The notes under the pieces are model-generated. The model searched no databases, was not told the DNA's origin, and saw nothing but the letters and a program-made list of their open reading frames with translations. The position numbers and the translations under genes are program-made. Of a DNA stretch of 61,015 nt, positions 1 through 7,264 are shown in pieces. The stretch covers positions 1-61,015 of the forward strand of contig JAWOBX010000095.1 in the NCBI GenBank assembly GCA_046484125.1, given 5' to 3'. This stretch comes from JBGLNL01 sp046484125 (GTDB lineage: Bacteria > Chloroflexota > Dehalococcoidia > SZUA-161 > SpSt-899). How positions within the stretch are numbered: position 1 is the first letter of the stretch; each line of letters starts with the position of its first letter.

Positions 1-117
1 TCTAAGGAACCTCTTCAGTAAGAGATGACTTCGGTAATCTGGGGGTATTCCCCAGCTTCATAAGTTCCCCATGATCGGGGAATTCAGAGTGTTGATCAGA
101 TGGTCCTCAGTGAATTT
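1..117 (+). repeat. Dispersed repeat R1, copy A
   Basis: First copy of a repeat of about 100 bp seen at least six times in the window. Shared landmarks are AAGGAACCTCTTCAGTAAG at the left, GATGACTTCGG, a short C4/G4 hairpin in the middle (ccccatgatcgggg here) and GTTGATCAGA with a GGTCCT-like right end. The left AGGAACCTCT and right AGAxGGTCCT ends are roughly inverted, as in a miniature element. No coding capacity. Confidence 0.75.
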
Positions 118-125
118 TCCCTGAC

Positions 126-181
126 GGTTCTGTACAAATGTTGAAGCAATGCTACTTTCACCCCATTGCTTCACTTGAAAA
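126..181 (+). repeat. Dispersed repeat R2, copy 1
   Basis: About 55 bp beginning GGTTCTGTACAAATG and ending GCTTCACTTGAAAA. Near-identical copy at 32409-32463 and a more diverged one at 51906-51955. It sits between R1 copy A and a perfect inverted repeat, so this corner is a mosaic of small elements. Confidence 0.75.
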
Positions 182-238
182 GCTGACTACACCGGCGACG
201 TACTCGCAAAGCGCGAGTACGTCGCCGGTGTAGTCAGC
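182..238. repeat. Perfect 26-bp inverted repeat with 5-nt loop
   Basis: Bases 182-207 are exactly complementary to 213-238, with loop AAAGC. No U-run follows on either side, so a simple intrinsic terminator is not indicated. It abuts R2 on the left, and its right arm runs into sequence repeated at 52139. Possible roles are a mobile-element end, a cruciform, or a stem stopping convergent transcription. Confidence 0.85.
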
Positions 239-275
239 GTCGGATGGTTAGTGGGAACAAGGCTTAGTAACTTAA
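233..275 (+). repeat. Dispersed repeat R3, copy 1
   Basis: The segment starting GTCAGCGTCGG and ending in AAGGCTTAGTAACTT is clearly related to 52139-52180. In both places it directly borders an R1 copy. Confidence 0.55.
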
Positions 276-383
276 GGAACCTCTTCAGTAAGAGATGACT
301 TCGGGGGTGTGGAGTTATCTCCCAGCTTTAAAAGTCCCCCGTAATTGGGGGACTTAAGGGGTTGATCAGAGGGTCCCTCATTA
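273..383 (+). repeat. Dispersed repeat R1, copy B
   Basis: Best-preserved R1 copy: TAAGGAACCTCTTCAGTAAG on the left, an internal AGTCCCCC/GGGGGACT hairpin, and GTTGATCAGAGGGTCCCTC on the right. It ends four bases from the stop codon of the minus-strand ene-reductase, at the left edge of the catabolic island. Confidence 0.8.
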
Positions 384-386
384 GTT

Positions 387-1583
387 TTACCCTTTCATCA
401 AACCCCTCTCCTCCGCCACGCAGCGTACGCCACCCGCATCCATAGCCGCAATACATCTGTTACAATGATCGCAATCCGACCCGGATATTTCACCGGATTG
501 CAGTCTTTTTACAAAGTCGGCATCCCTCACGGTGGCCCTTCCTATCTCAATGAACTCAAATCCTTCATCCATAACTCTTTCCATATCATAGAGCGAGAGC
601 ACTCCACCAATATAGATTACCGGAATCTTCAATGCCTCTTTAAATCTGCGGGCCCCCTCCAGCAGGAAAGTCGGTTCGAAGGGATATTCCTCAACCATAA
701 AGCGCCCGAATAATATGAGTCCCAGCCTGAGCACCGGATTACTCTGATTCCTGGCCATATCGGCGGAAGGTACATTTCCCCTCATCATGTATAAAGGTGT
801 CCTCGCCGTGAACCCGCAACTCGGTATAACCGCTCCGGCCCCCGAAGCCTCGAAAATCCGCGCAACCTCGACCGCCTCATCTAGTTCCAGTCCGCCTTTA
901 AATCCGTCGCGCTGATTCATTTTGACCATAATGGGGAAATCGGGGCCCACTATCTCTCTTGTTCGCTTTATTACAGACGCCGGAAACCGTGCCCTGTTCT
1001 CCAGCGAGCCCCCGTACCGGTCTTTCCGATGATTTGTCCAGGGTGAAAGGAACTGGCTCAACAGGTAGCCATGGCCGGAATGAATCTCCACGGCATCGAA
1101 CCCCGCTTCCTTCGCCAATCCCGCGGCCCTGGCAAAATCCTCGATTTTACCCTCTATCTGGCCCTCTGTCATCTCTTTGCAGATTGACATGCGAAAAAGG
1201 CAGAACTTGCGCGAGGCCCCGATTGGTCTCGTTCCTATTTCACTGCGGCTGGCGAAAAAACCGCAGTGGCCTAACTGTATTGAGGCTTTAGCACCTTCAT
1301 CATGCACGGCGTCTGTAAGCCGCCTCAGGTCAGTTAAAACCTCTTCCCTCATCCATAGCTCGTGGCCGAAGGCCCTCCCGTCAAATGTCACTGAACAATA
1401 TGCCACTGTAGTCATCGCGACCCCCCCTTCAGCCACCCTCCGGTGATGCTCAATCAGTCCATCCGTTACCATTCCCTCCTGGCAAAGCCCTTCGAAGCAC
1501 CCGGACCTGATTATACGATTCCTCAACCTCAACCCGTCTATTGCCCCCGCGGTAAATACCCGGCTTTTCACCTCAGTACTCAC
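387..1583 (-). CDS. Old yellow enzyme family ene-reductase with C-terminal Fe-S motif, no FAD domain
   Basis: A 398-residue NADH:flavin oxidoreductase (FMN TIM barrel). It keeps the substrate-binding segment HSGHGYLLSQFLSP followed by the family's RYGGS box. A Cys cluster near residues 371-389 (CxxCxxC then Cys 11 residues on) resembles the [4Fe-4S] site of 2,4-dienoyl-CoA reductases, but the FAD/NAD(P)H domain of that class is absent. The chosen start is GTG at 1583, preceded by AAAAGGAG. An open frame continues upstream without a better site. It is the only island gene on the minus strand. By family it reduces activated C=C bonds with FMN. Electrons would have to come through the Fe-S site from a separate donor, which is inference. 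Confidence 0.85.
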   Translation of the reverse strand: MSTEVKSRVFTAGAIDGLRLRNRIIRSGCFEGLCQEGMVTDGLIEHHRRVAEGGVAMTTVAYCSVTFDGRAFGHELWMREEVLTDLRRLTDAVHDEGAKASIQLGHCGFFASRSEIGTRPIGASRKFCLFRMSICKEMTEGQIEGKIEDFARAAGLAKEAGFDAVEIHSGHGYLLSQFLSPWTNHRKDRYGGSLENRARFPASVIKRTREIVGPDFPIMVKMNQRDGFKGGLELDEAVEVARIFEASGAGAVIPSCGFTARTPLYMMRGNVPSADMARNQSNPVLRLGLILFGRFMVEEYPFEPTFLLEGARRFKEALKIPVIYIGGVLSLYDMERVMDEGFEFIEIGRATVRDADFVKRLQSGEISGSDCDHCNRCIAAMDAGGVRCVAEERGLMKG

Positions 1584-1845
1584 TGGCTTGCTCCTTTTCT
1601 GCAGTTTAGGTTGGCCGCTTAACCGTAACTCTTCCGATTGGTTCTTATGGTAGATTTGTTCGATGCGAATTTCAACCCTGTTAACTAATCGTAAGTATAC
1701 TGAAAAAAGCCTCACCTGTAATCCTATAGAATCCCTCACGGAGAATAATATGTCCTAATGGTTCATTTCTAACGATTTATATGAACCAATTGGCACCATA
1801 ATAGGTGAATAAGCGTAACTTATGCGTCGAAACCCCCTCGCAGGG

Positions 1846-1874
1846 TTGTCTTTTTTGAAATAAATATGTATAAT
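1846..1874 (+). promoter_or_regulatory. Sigma-70-type promoter of the methyltransferase operon
   Basis: TTGTCT at 1846-1851 and TATAAT at 1869-1874 with a 17-bp spacer, giving a leader of about 55 nt before the corrinoid protein gene. It lies in the divergent gap between the minus-strand ene-reductase and the island operon. Confidence 0.6.
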
Positions 1875-1936
1875 GCAAACGTGTCGGAAGTAAACGAATA
1901 TAATTCATAGCTGATCACAAAACTACAGGGGGCAAG

Positions 1937-2572
1937 ATGGGTGTACTAGAAGATATCTCCAAAGCTGTCGAGGAACTGGAAAAAGAAAAAGCTCTTTCCC
2001 TGGTGCGGCAGGCCATTGACGAAGGGGTTGATCCGCCCAAGATAATTCAGGCTGGTATCGTGCCCGGATTGCAGGGTGTGGGTAAAAAGTTCGAGGCGGA
2101 GGAGTACTTCCTCGCCGAGTTGATGATGGGAGGCAAAGTCTCTCAGGCATGCATCGACCTGGTAACCCCTCATCTCCCGGACACCACGGGGAGCAAAGCC
2201 GGAACAGTGGTAATCGGCGCTGTAGAGGGCGATCTGCACGATATTGGCTACGGGCTCGTTGCCACTCAACTTGAACTCAATGGTTTCGAGGTTCACAAGC
2301 TGGGAGTCAACCTGCCGGCGATGACCTTTATCGATAAAGCGAAGGAGCACAACGCGGATATAATCGGCCTGTCCGCATTTCTGGTAACCACCATTCCCAA
2401 CTGCAATGAGGTCATTAACTACCTCAGAGATATGGGGCTTAAGGATAAATACAAGGTGATAATAGGTGGAACGGAAACCAGCCAGGAAAAAGCGGATGCG
2501 ATGGGCGCTGATGGCTGGGCCCCCAACGCCGTGGAAGCGGTCAAATTGTGCCAGCGACTTATGGGCCGCTAG
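1937..2572 (+). CDS. Methyltransferase cognate corrinoid protein (MtmC/MttC type)
   Basis: A 211-residue cobalamin carrier. The N-terminal helical cap (B12-binding-2, about residues 1-85) precedes a Rossmann B12-binding domain (about 88-211) with the DxHxxG motif at residues 99-104, whose His101 is the lower cobalt ligand, plus the GLS and GGTE signatures. By family it takes a methyl group from a substrate-specific methyltransferase and hands it to a second methyltransferase. ATG at 1937 follows GGGGGC. It is first in its operon, 33 nt before an MtmB homologue. It is the only corrinoid protein in the window, so both MtmB homologues may share it. No RamA-like activator is present. Confidence 0.93.
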   Translation: MGVLEDISKAVEELEKEKALSLVRQAIDEGVDPPKIIQAGIVPGLQGVGKKFEAEEYFLAELMMGGKVSQACIDLVTPHLPDTTGSKAGTVVIGAVEGDLHDIGYGLVATQLELNGFEVHKLGVNLPAMTFIDKAKEHNADIIGLSAFLVTTIPNCNEVINYLRDMGLKDKYKVIIGGTETSQEKADAMGADGWAPNAVEAVKLCQRLMGR

Positions 2573-2605
2573 TTTCCAGATTGTTAGCGAGGAGGAGAGG
2601 ATTAG

Positions 2606-3946
2606 ATGATCCCCATTATCGAGTTCCAGGAACGGGCTTTAAACGGCCCGGTAATGAAGAGTGATGAGTTTGATTTAGAATTCTCTATGAAAATCCGCGA
2701 ACTGGTCAAGAAATACAACATTGAATATAACGAGAATGAACTGGTAGTAGACGATGACACGGCTGACGCGGTATACCAGGCAGCGGTTGAACTTCTGGCC
2801 GAAGTCGGTATCTACCATATGGATACCGAACGGGTAATCAAGCTTACCAGAGAAGAGATCGAAGAGGTTGCGGGGGAATACCGGGGGAACCCCGGCCGTC
2901 ATACGTTCGGCAAAGGCAAGGACCAGGTGACAGTTGAATACCGGGCCAGCACGGATAAGAGGCCGCCCACTTTGTATGCCGGCTCGTGGGGAGTGGCGAA
3001 AGAGGAATGGTACAAACCTTATATAAAATCCTTCGTCCAGGAAGAAGCCATAGAGGCGATGGGAATAACCGCCGGTTTGGCCAATCTGGGTAACGTGAGG
3101 GCAAAGGCCGGAACTCCCAGCGAGGTCATCGTCGGGCTCTGGGAAAACGAGAGCGTAAAAGAGGTGGTCGAGGAGGTGGGAAGACCGGGGATGCATCTTG
3201 GATTGCTGGCCACACTTAGCAGCGCCGGTGGCATCATGACCGTAGTAGGAGCAGGCTTCCGGGACGCGCACAACACCCAGATCGGCGTTCATATCATACC
3301 GGAGATGAAGATAAGCTGGAGCCAGTTCGTTCTCGCCCATTATTGCCAGTTGCGGGGAATTCAGCCATGGCAGAGCTCAATGTCGATGATCGGAGGCCTT
3401 TGCCGTAATGCCGCGGACGCGGCGGTTGGATTGACAGCGAACCTGCTTGGCCAGCTTTCCTACGCTCAAGGCCAGTTGTGCAGCCTGTTCACCAATCATA
3501 TGGACGGAAAATCGGCCACCAAGCCGACACATTGGGCATTCAGCGCGGCCGCCCGTGCTTCTGAGCGAAATATAAAAGTGTGTATCGGCGGATGCGCTGC
3601 CGGCGTCCTCTGCAAGTCGCCGTTCACCCTGATTCAAGCTGTAAATATGGCCAGTCTGTTCACCGCCAGCGGTATGTCCTACTGCTGGATAGCGGGGAAT
3701 ACAGGCATAGAGGCCCGGTACACAGGTGAGGTAATGAACGCCATAGCGGGTATGGAGCGAGAGCAGGCCAATGAGCTGATTAATAACATGATGGAACTGC
3801 AACAAAAGTACGCTCCCGAGGTCAAAGGCAATACCTGTAAATTCCCGGATGTGTATGACCTGGAAACAGTCAAACCACACGGATGGTATGTTGACTACAT
3901 TGAAAAGGCAAAGGAGGAACTTGCAAGCTGCGGAGTTCCCTACTAA
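2606..3946 (+). CDS. MtmB-family corrinoid methyltransferase lacking pyrrolysine (paralogue 1)
   Basis: A 446-residue protein collinear with archaeal monomethylamine methyltransferase MtmB (458 residues, compared from memory). Shared landmarks are the N-terminal ExGIYxxDTxR-like segment near residues 68-76, the GRPGM box at 192-196, and the C-terminal TGIEARYTGEV and YDLETVKP-like segments. In MtmB the GRPGM box is followed two residues later by pyrrolysine 202. Here the aligned residue is Gly199 (codon GGA, 3200-3202) and the frame has no amber codon. The family moves a methyl group from an amine to a corrinoid protein. Without Pyl, the substrate is probably different from methylamine and is not known. 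A strong AGGAGG site precedes the ATG. A 449-residue paralogue lies at 20705. Confidence 0.9.
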   Translation: MIPIIEFQERALNGPVMKSDEFDLEFSMKIRELVKKYNIEYNENELVVDDDTADAVYQAAVELLAEVGIYHMDTERVIKLTREEIEEVAGEYRGNPGRHTFGKGKDQVTVEYRASTDKRPPTLYAGSWGVAKEEWYKPYIKSFVQEEAIEAMGITAGLANLGNVRAKAGTPSEVIVGLWENESVKEVVEEVGRPGMHLGLLATLSSAGGIMTVVGAGFRDAHNTQIGVHIIPEMKISWSQFVLAHYCQLRGIQPWQSSMSMIGGLCRNAADAAVGLTANLLGQLSYAQGQLCSLFTNHMDGKSATKPTHWAFSAAARASERNIKVCIGGCAAGVLCKSPFTLIQAVNMASLFTASGMSYCWIAGNTGIEARYTGEVMNAIAGMEREQANELINNMMELQQKYAPEVKGNTCKFPDVYDLETVKPHGWYVDYIEKAKEELASCGVPY

Positions 3947-3977
3947 CGATAATTCAAATGACCAGTTTAATCGAGAG

Positions 3978-4781
3978 ATGCTGATTATCGGAGAATCCCT
4001 CAACGCCACTATTCCATCTGTTCGGCAGGCAGTCATTGAACACGATGAAAACAAGATTGCCTCTCTCGCGCGCACTCAGGCGGAGTGTGGGGCAAATATG
4101 CTTGACGTCAACGCCGCTGTACCAGAGCAGGACGAGGTCGAGAATCTGAGATGGATGGTTAAAACGGTGCAGAGGGCGACCGACCTGCCCCTGGTTCTGG
4201 ACAGCTCAGATCCACGGGCAATCGAGGCGGCACTGGAAATCTACAGGGGGCCACCCCCAATCCTTAACTCCATAACCGGGGAGATGACCGAGGGACATCA
4301 CCACCTCCTCGAACTCGCTGTCATGAACGGCTGCGGATTGGTTGTTATGTGCATGGATGAGACAGGGATTTCCCCCGACGCGGAAGTCAGGTTCTCCATA
4401 GCGGTGAAATTGTTCGAACGGGCCAGAGCCGCCGGACTCAGTCCTGAGAAAGTCTATGTAGACCCCCTCGTTATGGCCATAGGTGCTGATTACACCGCGG
4501 GCGCAACCTCCCTTCATGTCCTGCGCCTCATTCAGGAACGTTTGCCACAGGTGTACACGTTCTGTGGTGCCAGCAATATCAGCTGGGGAATGCCCATGCG
4601 CAGACTACTCAATCGAACCATGATCTCCATGCAGGTTTCACTGGGAATGCACGCTTTTCTCGTTGATGTGCGTGATAGCAAATTGATGTCCACGCTGATT
4701 GCGGCAAAGGCGCTCATCGGTCAGGATGAGTGGGGAATGGAGTACATAAGAGCCTATCGGACCGGGAGACTCAACGCCTGA
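3978..4781 (+). CDS. Methyltetrahydrofolate:corrinoid methyltransferase (MeTr/MtgA type)
   Basis: A 267-residue pterin-binding TIM-barrel protein, close to the length of acetogen MeTr (about 262). Residues matching the pterin site are visible: Asp75 in DSSDP, Asn97 in ILNSIT, Asp162 in VYVDP and Asn200 in GASNISWG. By family it exchanges methyl groups between a corrinoid protein and tetrahydrofolate. In MtgA-type systems the direction is towards methyl-THF. The start is placed at ATG 3978 because the family begins MLIIGE. The frame stays open upstream into mtmB, and a TTG at 3921 after AGGAGG is a weaker alternative. It overlaps the next gene as TGATG. Confidence 0.88.
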   Translation: MLIIGESLNATIPSVRQAVIEHDENKIASLARTQAECGANMLDVNAAVPEQDEVENLRWMVKTVQRATDLPLVLDSSDPRAIEAALEIYRGPPPILNSITGEMTEGHHHLLELAVMNGCGLVVMCMDETGISPDAEVRFSIAVKLFERARAAGLSPEKVYVDPLVMAIGADYTAGATSLHVLRLIQERLPQVYTFCGASNISWGMPMRRLLNRTMISMQVSLGMHAFLVDVRDSKLMSTLIAAKALIGQDEWGMEYIRAYRTGRLNA

Positions 4782-5407
4782 TGAGAACAGGATTAATCGT
4801 TTGCGGAGCACTGGGCCGTGAGGTAAAGAACATAGTGCGCAAGCACAGGTGGAATGCATCCATTCTCGGAGTGCCACCCCTCAATCATATGTATCCGCTC
4901 CGTATAGCTCCCGATGTAGAGAGGCGAATCCTGAAACTTCGGGCTGATTGTGATAACATAGCTGTCGTTTACGGTGAATGCGGCACGAGAGGAACCCTTG
5001 ATGAGGTTCTCAATAGATACGGGGCAAAGCGAATCGACGCACAGAATTGCTATGAAATGTATGCCGGAGAGATGTATCAGGAGTTGCTGGAAGAGGAGAG
5101 AGGAACTTTCTTTCTCACGGATTTCCTGGTCCGCACTTTTCACCGAGCCGTCATCGAAGGGCTGGGGCTGGATCGTTTTCCCGAGTTAAAAACTGACTAT
5201 TTCCATAATTGCAGGAGAATCGTTTACCTGGTTCAGAGAAGAGACCCCGAGCTATTGAGACGCGCGGAATCGATCTCTGAGTATATCGATGTTCCGCTGC
5301 AGGTTTACGATACGGGACTTAAGAACCTTGAGGACCGGCTCACAGACCTTTTTAGCAGGCTGCGCTTGGGTTCAACCGAAAACAGGCAGAGAATCCTCTC
5401 ATTCTGA
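4781..5407 (+). CDS. DUF1638 protein of the corrinoid methyltransferase operon
   Basis: A 208-residue soluble protein recognised as DUF1638 from its YGECGT and NCYEMYAGE segments, with conserved Cys and acidic residues. Members are known to lie beside MttB/MtgA-type methyltransferase genes, but I know of no established biochemical role. ATG at 4781 overlaps the stop of the methyltransferase (TGATG), implying translational coupling. A helper function in corrinoid or metal handling, or in methyl transfer, is inference. Confidence 0.8.
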   Translation: MRTGLIVCGALGREVKNIVRKHRWNASILGVPPLNHMYPLRIAPDVERRILKLRADCDNIAVVYGECGTRGTLDEVLNRYGAKRIDAQNCYEMYAGEMYQELLEEERGTFFLTDFLVRTFHRAVIEGLGLDRFPELKTDYFHNCRRIVYLVQRRDPELLRRAESISEYIDVPLQVYDTGLKNLEDRLTDLFSRLRLGSTENRQRILSF

Positions 5408-5533
5408 ATGAGGTGAATAACGCGTGAGACCTCCGCAAACACCCGCACGGTATTTTTCACGGCCAACAGGGAATAAGTGGGAATTGTTATCAGTTGACTT
5501 TTCGATGAACAATCAGTATTAAGGAGTTGGTTA

Positions 5534-7192
5534 ATGGCAGACAAACCTCAGACATGGGATATCGAATGCGATTTCATCGCTGTCGGCTCCGGTATAGGCG
5601 GACTTACGGGCGCCATTATTGCCCATGACATCGGCCTGAAAACAGTGATACTGGAGAAGGCTCCCAAGCTCGGCGGCGTCTCAGCACTCTCAGGAGGTGA
5701 GATCTGGGTTCCCAACAACCACGTAATGAAGCGCCAGGGTATAAAGGATACGCGCGACGAGGCAAAACAGTACCTCGACTTCCTGTCAGGAGGGTTTGCC
5801 GAGCCGGAACTGGCCGAAATATTTCTTGACACAGCGCCGGTAGTTTGCGAGTACATGGAGGAGAAAGCAGGCGTTCGCTGGAAAACAATCCCCGATTTCG
5901 CTGATTATTTCTATCCCCATGCTCAGGGAGCGTTGAGAGAGGGGCGATACCTCGAAACCGAGATATTCAAGGGTTCCGACCTGGGAGAGTGGGAGTCACT
6001 GTCGCGCCTGACCCCTCATATGCCCTGTGGAATTACCGCCGAGGAGATGTTTAACTGGGGTGGCGGCGCATGCATGCTCAAATGGGATTTCGCGTTACTG
6101 GGCGAGAGGATGTCCGAGGGTTATCGCACCTTTGGCCCGGGAATGATGGCCTATTTCATCAAGGCAGCAGTTTTAGATAGACAAATCCCGGCGTATCTTA
6201 ATACCGGTGTAAAAGAGCTGGTGATGGATAACAATCGTGTTGTCGGCGTGCGCGCCGAACAGGACGGAAAGGATATCTGGATCGGTGCCCGTAAGGGTGT
6301 GCTCCTCTGTATGGGAGGGTATGACTGGAATGAAGAACTGGCCAGATATTACGAACAGATGCCGGAGTTGCGTTCCGCCTGTCCGCCCCAAATCGAGGGC
6401 GATCACCTGATATTCGGCTGTGAAATCGGAGCACAGGTAGCTGTTATTCCAGTGGGAACACTGGCGACCATGTTTGGCTACAACGTACCCAGCGAGGAGG
6501 CGGAAGGCAAGCCTCTGTGGCGATTATCCGCGGAAGGTGGTTATCCTCACGCAATCTGGGTTAATAAATACGGCCAGAGGTTCTGCGATGAATCCTTCTA
6601 TCCGCAATACTCACCGACTCCGCACATCTGGGATGGCAACCGGAAAGAGCATACCAACTTTCCGGTATATATGATCTTCGATCAGAACCATCGCGATAAA
6701 TATCCCATCGGCCATTTCGCGCCTGGAACAGAACTCCCCGAGGAAATGGTCAAGAGCGCCCCCACACTGAGGGAACTGGCCGGGATTATGGGAATCGACG
6801 CCGAAGGGCTGGAGGCATCGGTCACGCGCTTCAACGGTTTTTGTAAGGACGGTGTCGATAAGGATTTCGGTAAAGGGCAGTATCCGTGGGCCAACTTCAT
6901 GACCGGAGACCTTACCAATCAGCCGAATCCCAATATGGGGCCACTGGAGAAGCCGCCTTACTATTGCCTCAAGTTAACGATCAACTCCGTCGGCATTGAC
7001 TCCGCCGGCCTGAAAACCAATACCAACGGGGAAGTAATCCACGTACGAGGACGTCCGATAGCCGGCCTTTACGCGGCTGGTAACACGGCGGCAGCGCTGG
7101 ATACCGGCGCCGGGTATCAGAGTGGATTCGCCTGCACTCGTGGGATGGTGTGGTCATATATCGCCGCCAGGCACGCTGCCGGCAGACAGTAA
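5534..7192 (+). CDS. FAD-dependent dehydrogenase of the fumarate reductase/KstD superfamily (1)
   Basis: A 552-residue FAD_binding_2 flavoprotein. The dinucleotide-binding GSGIGG is at residues 18-23, with ExAxxxGG and the VPNNH turn soon after and the closing YAAGNTAA FAD motif near the C terminus. Relatives include fumarate reductase flavoproteins and 3-ketosteroid delta-1-dehydrogenases. The tail around Tyr528 (GYQSGFACTRG) departs from the KstD pattern YxGxG, so delta-1-dehydrogenase chemistry is not implied. It lacks the cytochrome or FMN domain of secreted fumarate reductases and has no signal peptide, so it is cytoplasmic. AAGGAG precedes the ATG. Likely role: FAD-linked oxidation or reduction of a ring or enone; the substrate is unknown. 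Confidence 0.88.
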   Translation: MADKPQTWDIECDFIAVGSGIGGLTGAIIAHDIGLKTVILEKAPKLGGVSALSGGEIWVPNNHVMKRQGIKDTRDEAKQYLDFLSGGFAEPELAEIFLDTAPVVCEYMEEKAGVRWKTIPDFADYFYPHAQGALREGRYLETEIFKGSDLGEWESLSRLTPHMPCGITAEEMFNWGGGACMLKWDFALLGERMSEGYRTFGPGMMAYFIKAAVLDRQIPAYLNTGVKELVMDNNRVVGVRAEQDGKDIWIGARKGVLLCMGGYDWNEELARYYEQMPELRSACPPQIEGDHLIFGCEIGAQVAVIPVGTLATMFGYNVPSEEAEGKPLWRLSAEGGYPHAIWVNKYGQRFCDESFYPQYSPTPHIWDGNRKEHTNFPVYMIFDQNHRDKYPIGHFAPGTELPEEMVKSAPTLRELAGIMGIDAEGLEASVTRFNGFCKDGVDKDFGKGQYPWANFMTGDLTNQPNPNMGPLEKPPYYCLKLTINSVGIDSAGLKTNTNGEVIHVRGRPIAGLYAAGNTAAALDTGAGYQSGFACTRGMVWSYIAARHAAGRQ

Positions 7193-7264
7193 TAATAAAA
7201 GCAAAGCCGTTGTTACCAGTTTATCAACCGTCATTGAAAATAAATCAGAATTAAGGAGGAATAA

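Noticed and set aside
3200..3202. Possible read-through amber codon (pyrrolysine) at the expected position.
   Set aside because: The codon is GGA (Gly); the paralogue has GGC. No in-frame TAG in either gene and no pyl genes in the window.
2606..3946. Annotation as trimethylamine methyltransferase (MttB).
   Set aside because: The length and the GRPGM, TGIEAR and YDLETVKP-like landmarks match MtmB rather than MttB.
5494..5522. TTGACT-17-TATTAA as a promoter for the first KstD-like gene.
   Set aside because: The predicted start would fall only a few bases before the ATG, inside the ribosome-binding site.
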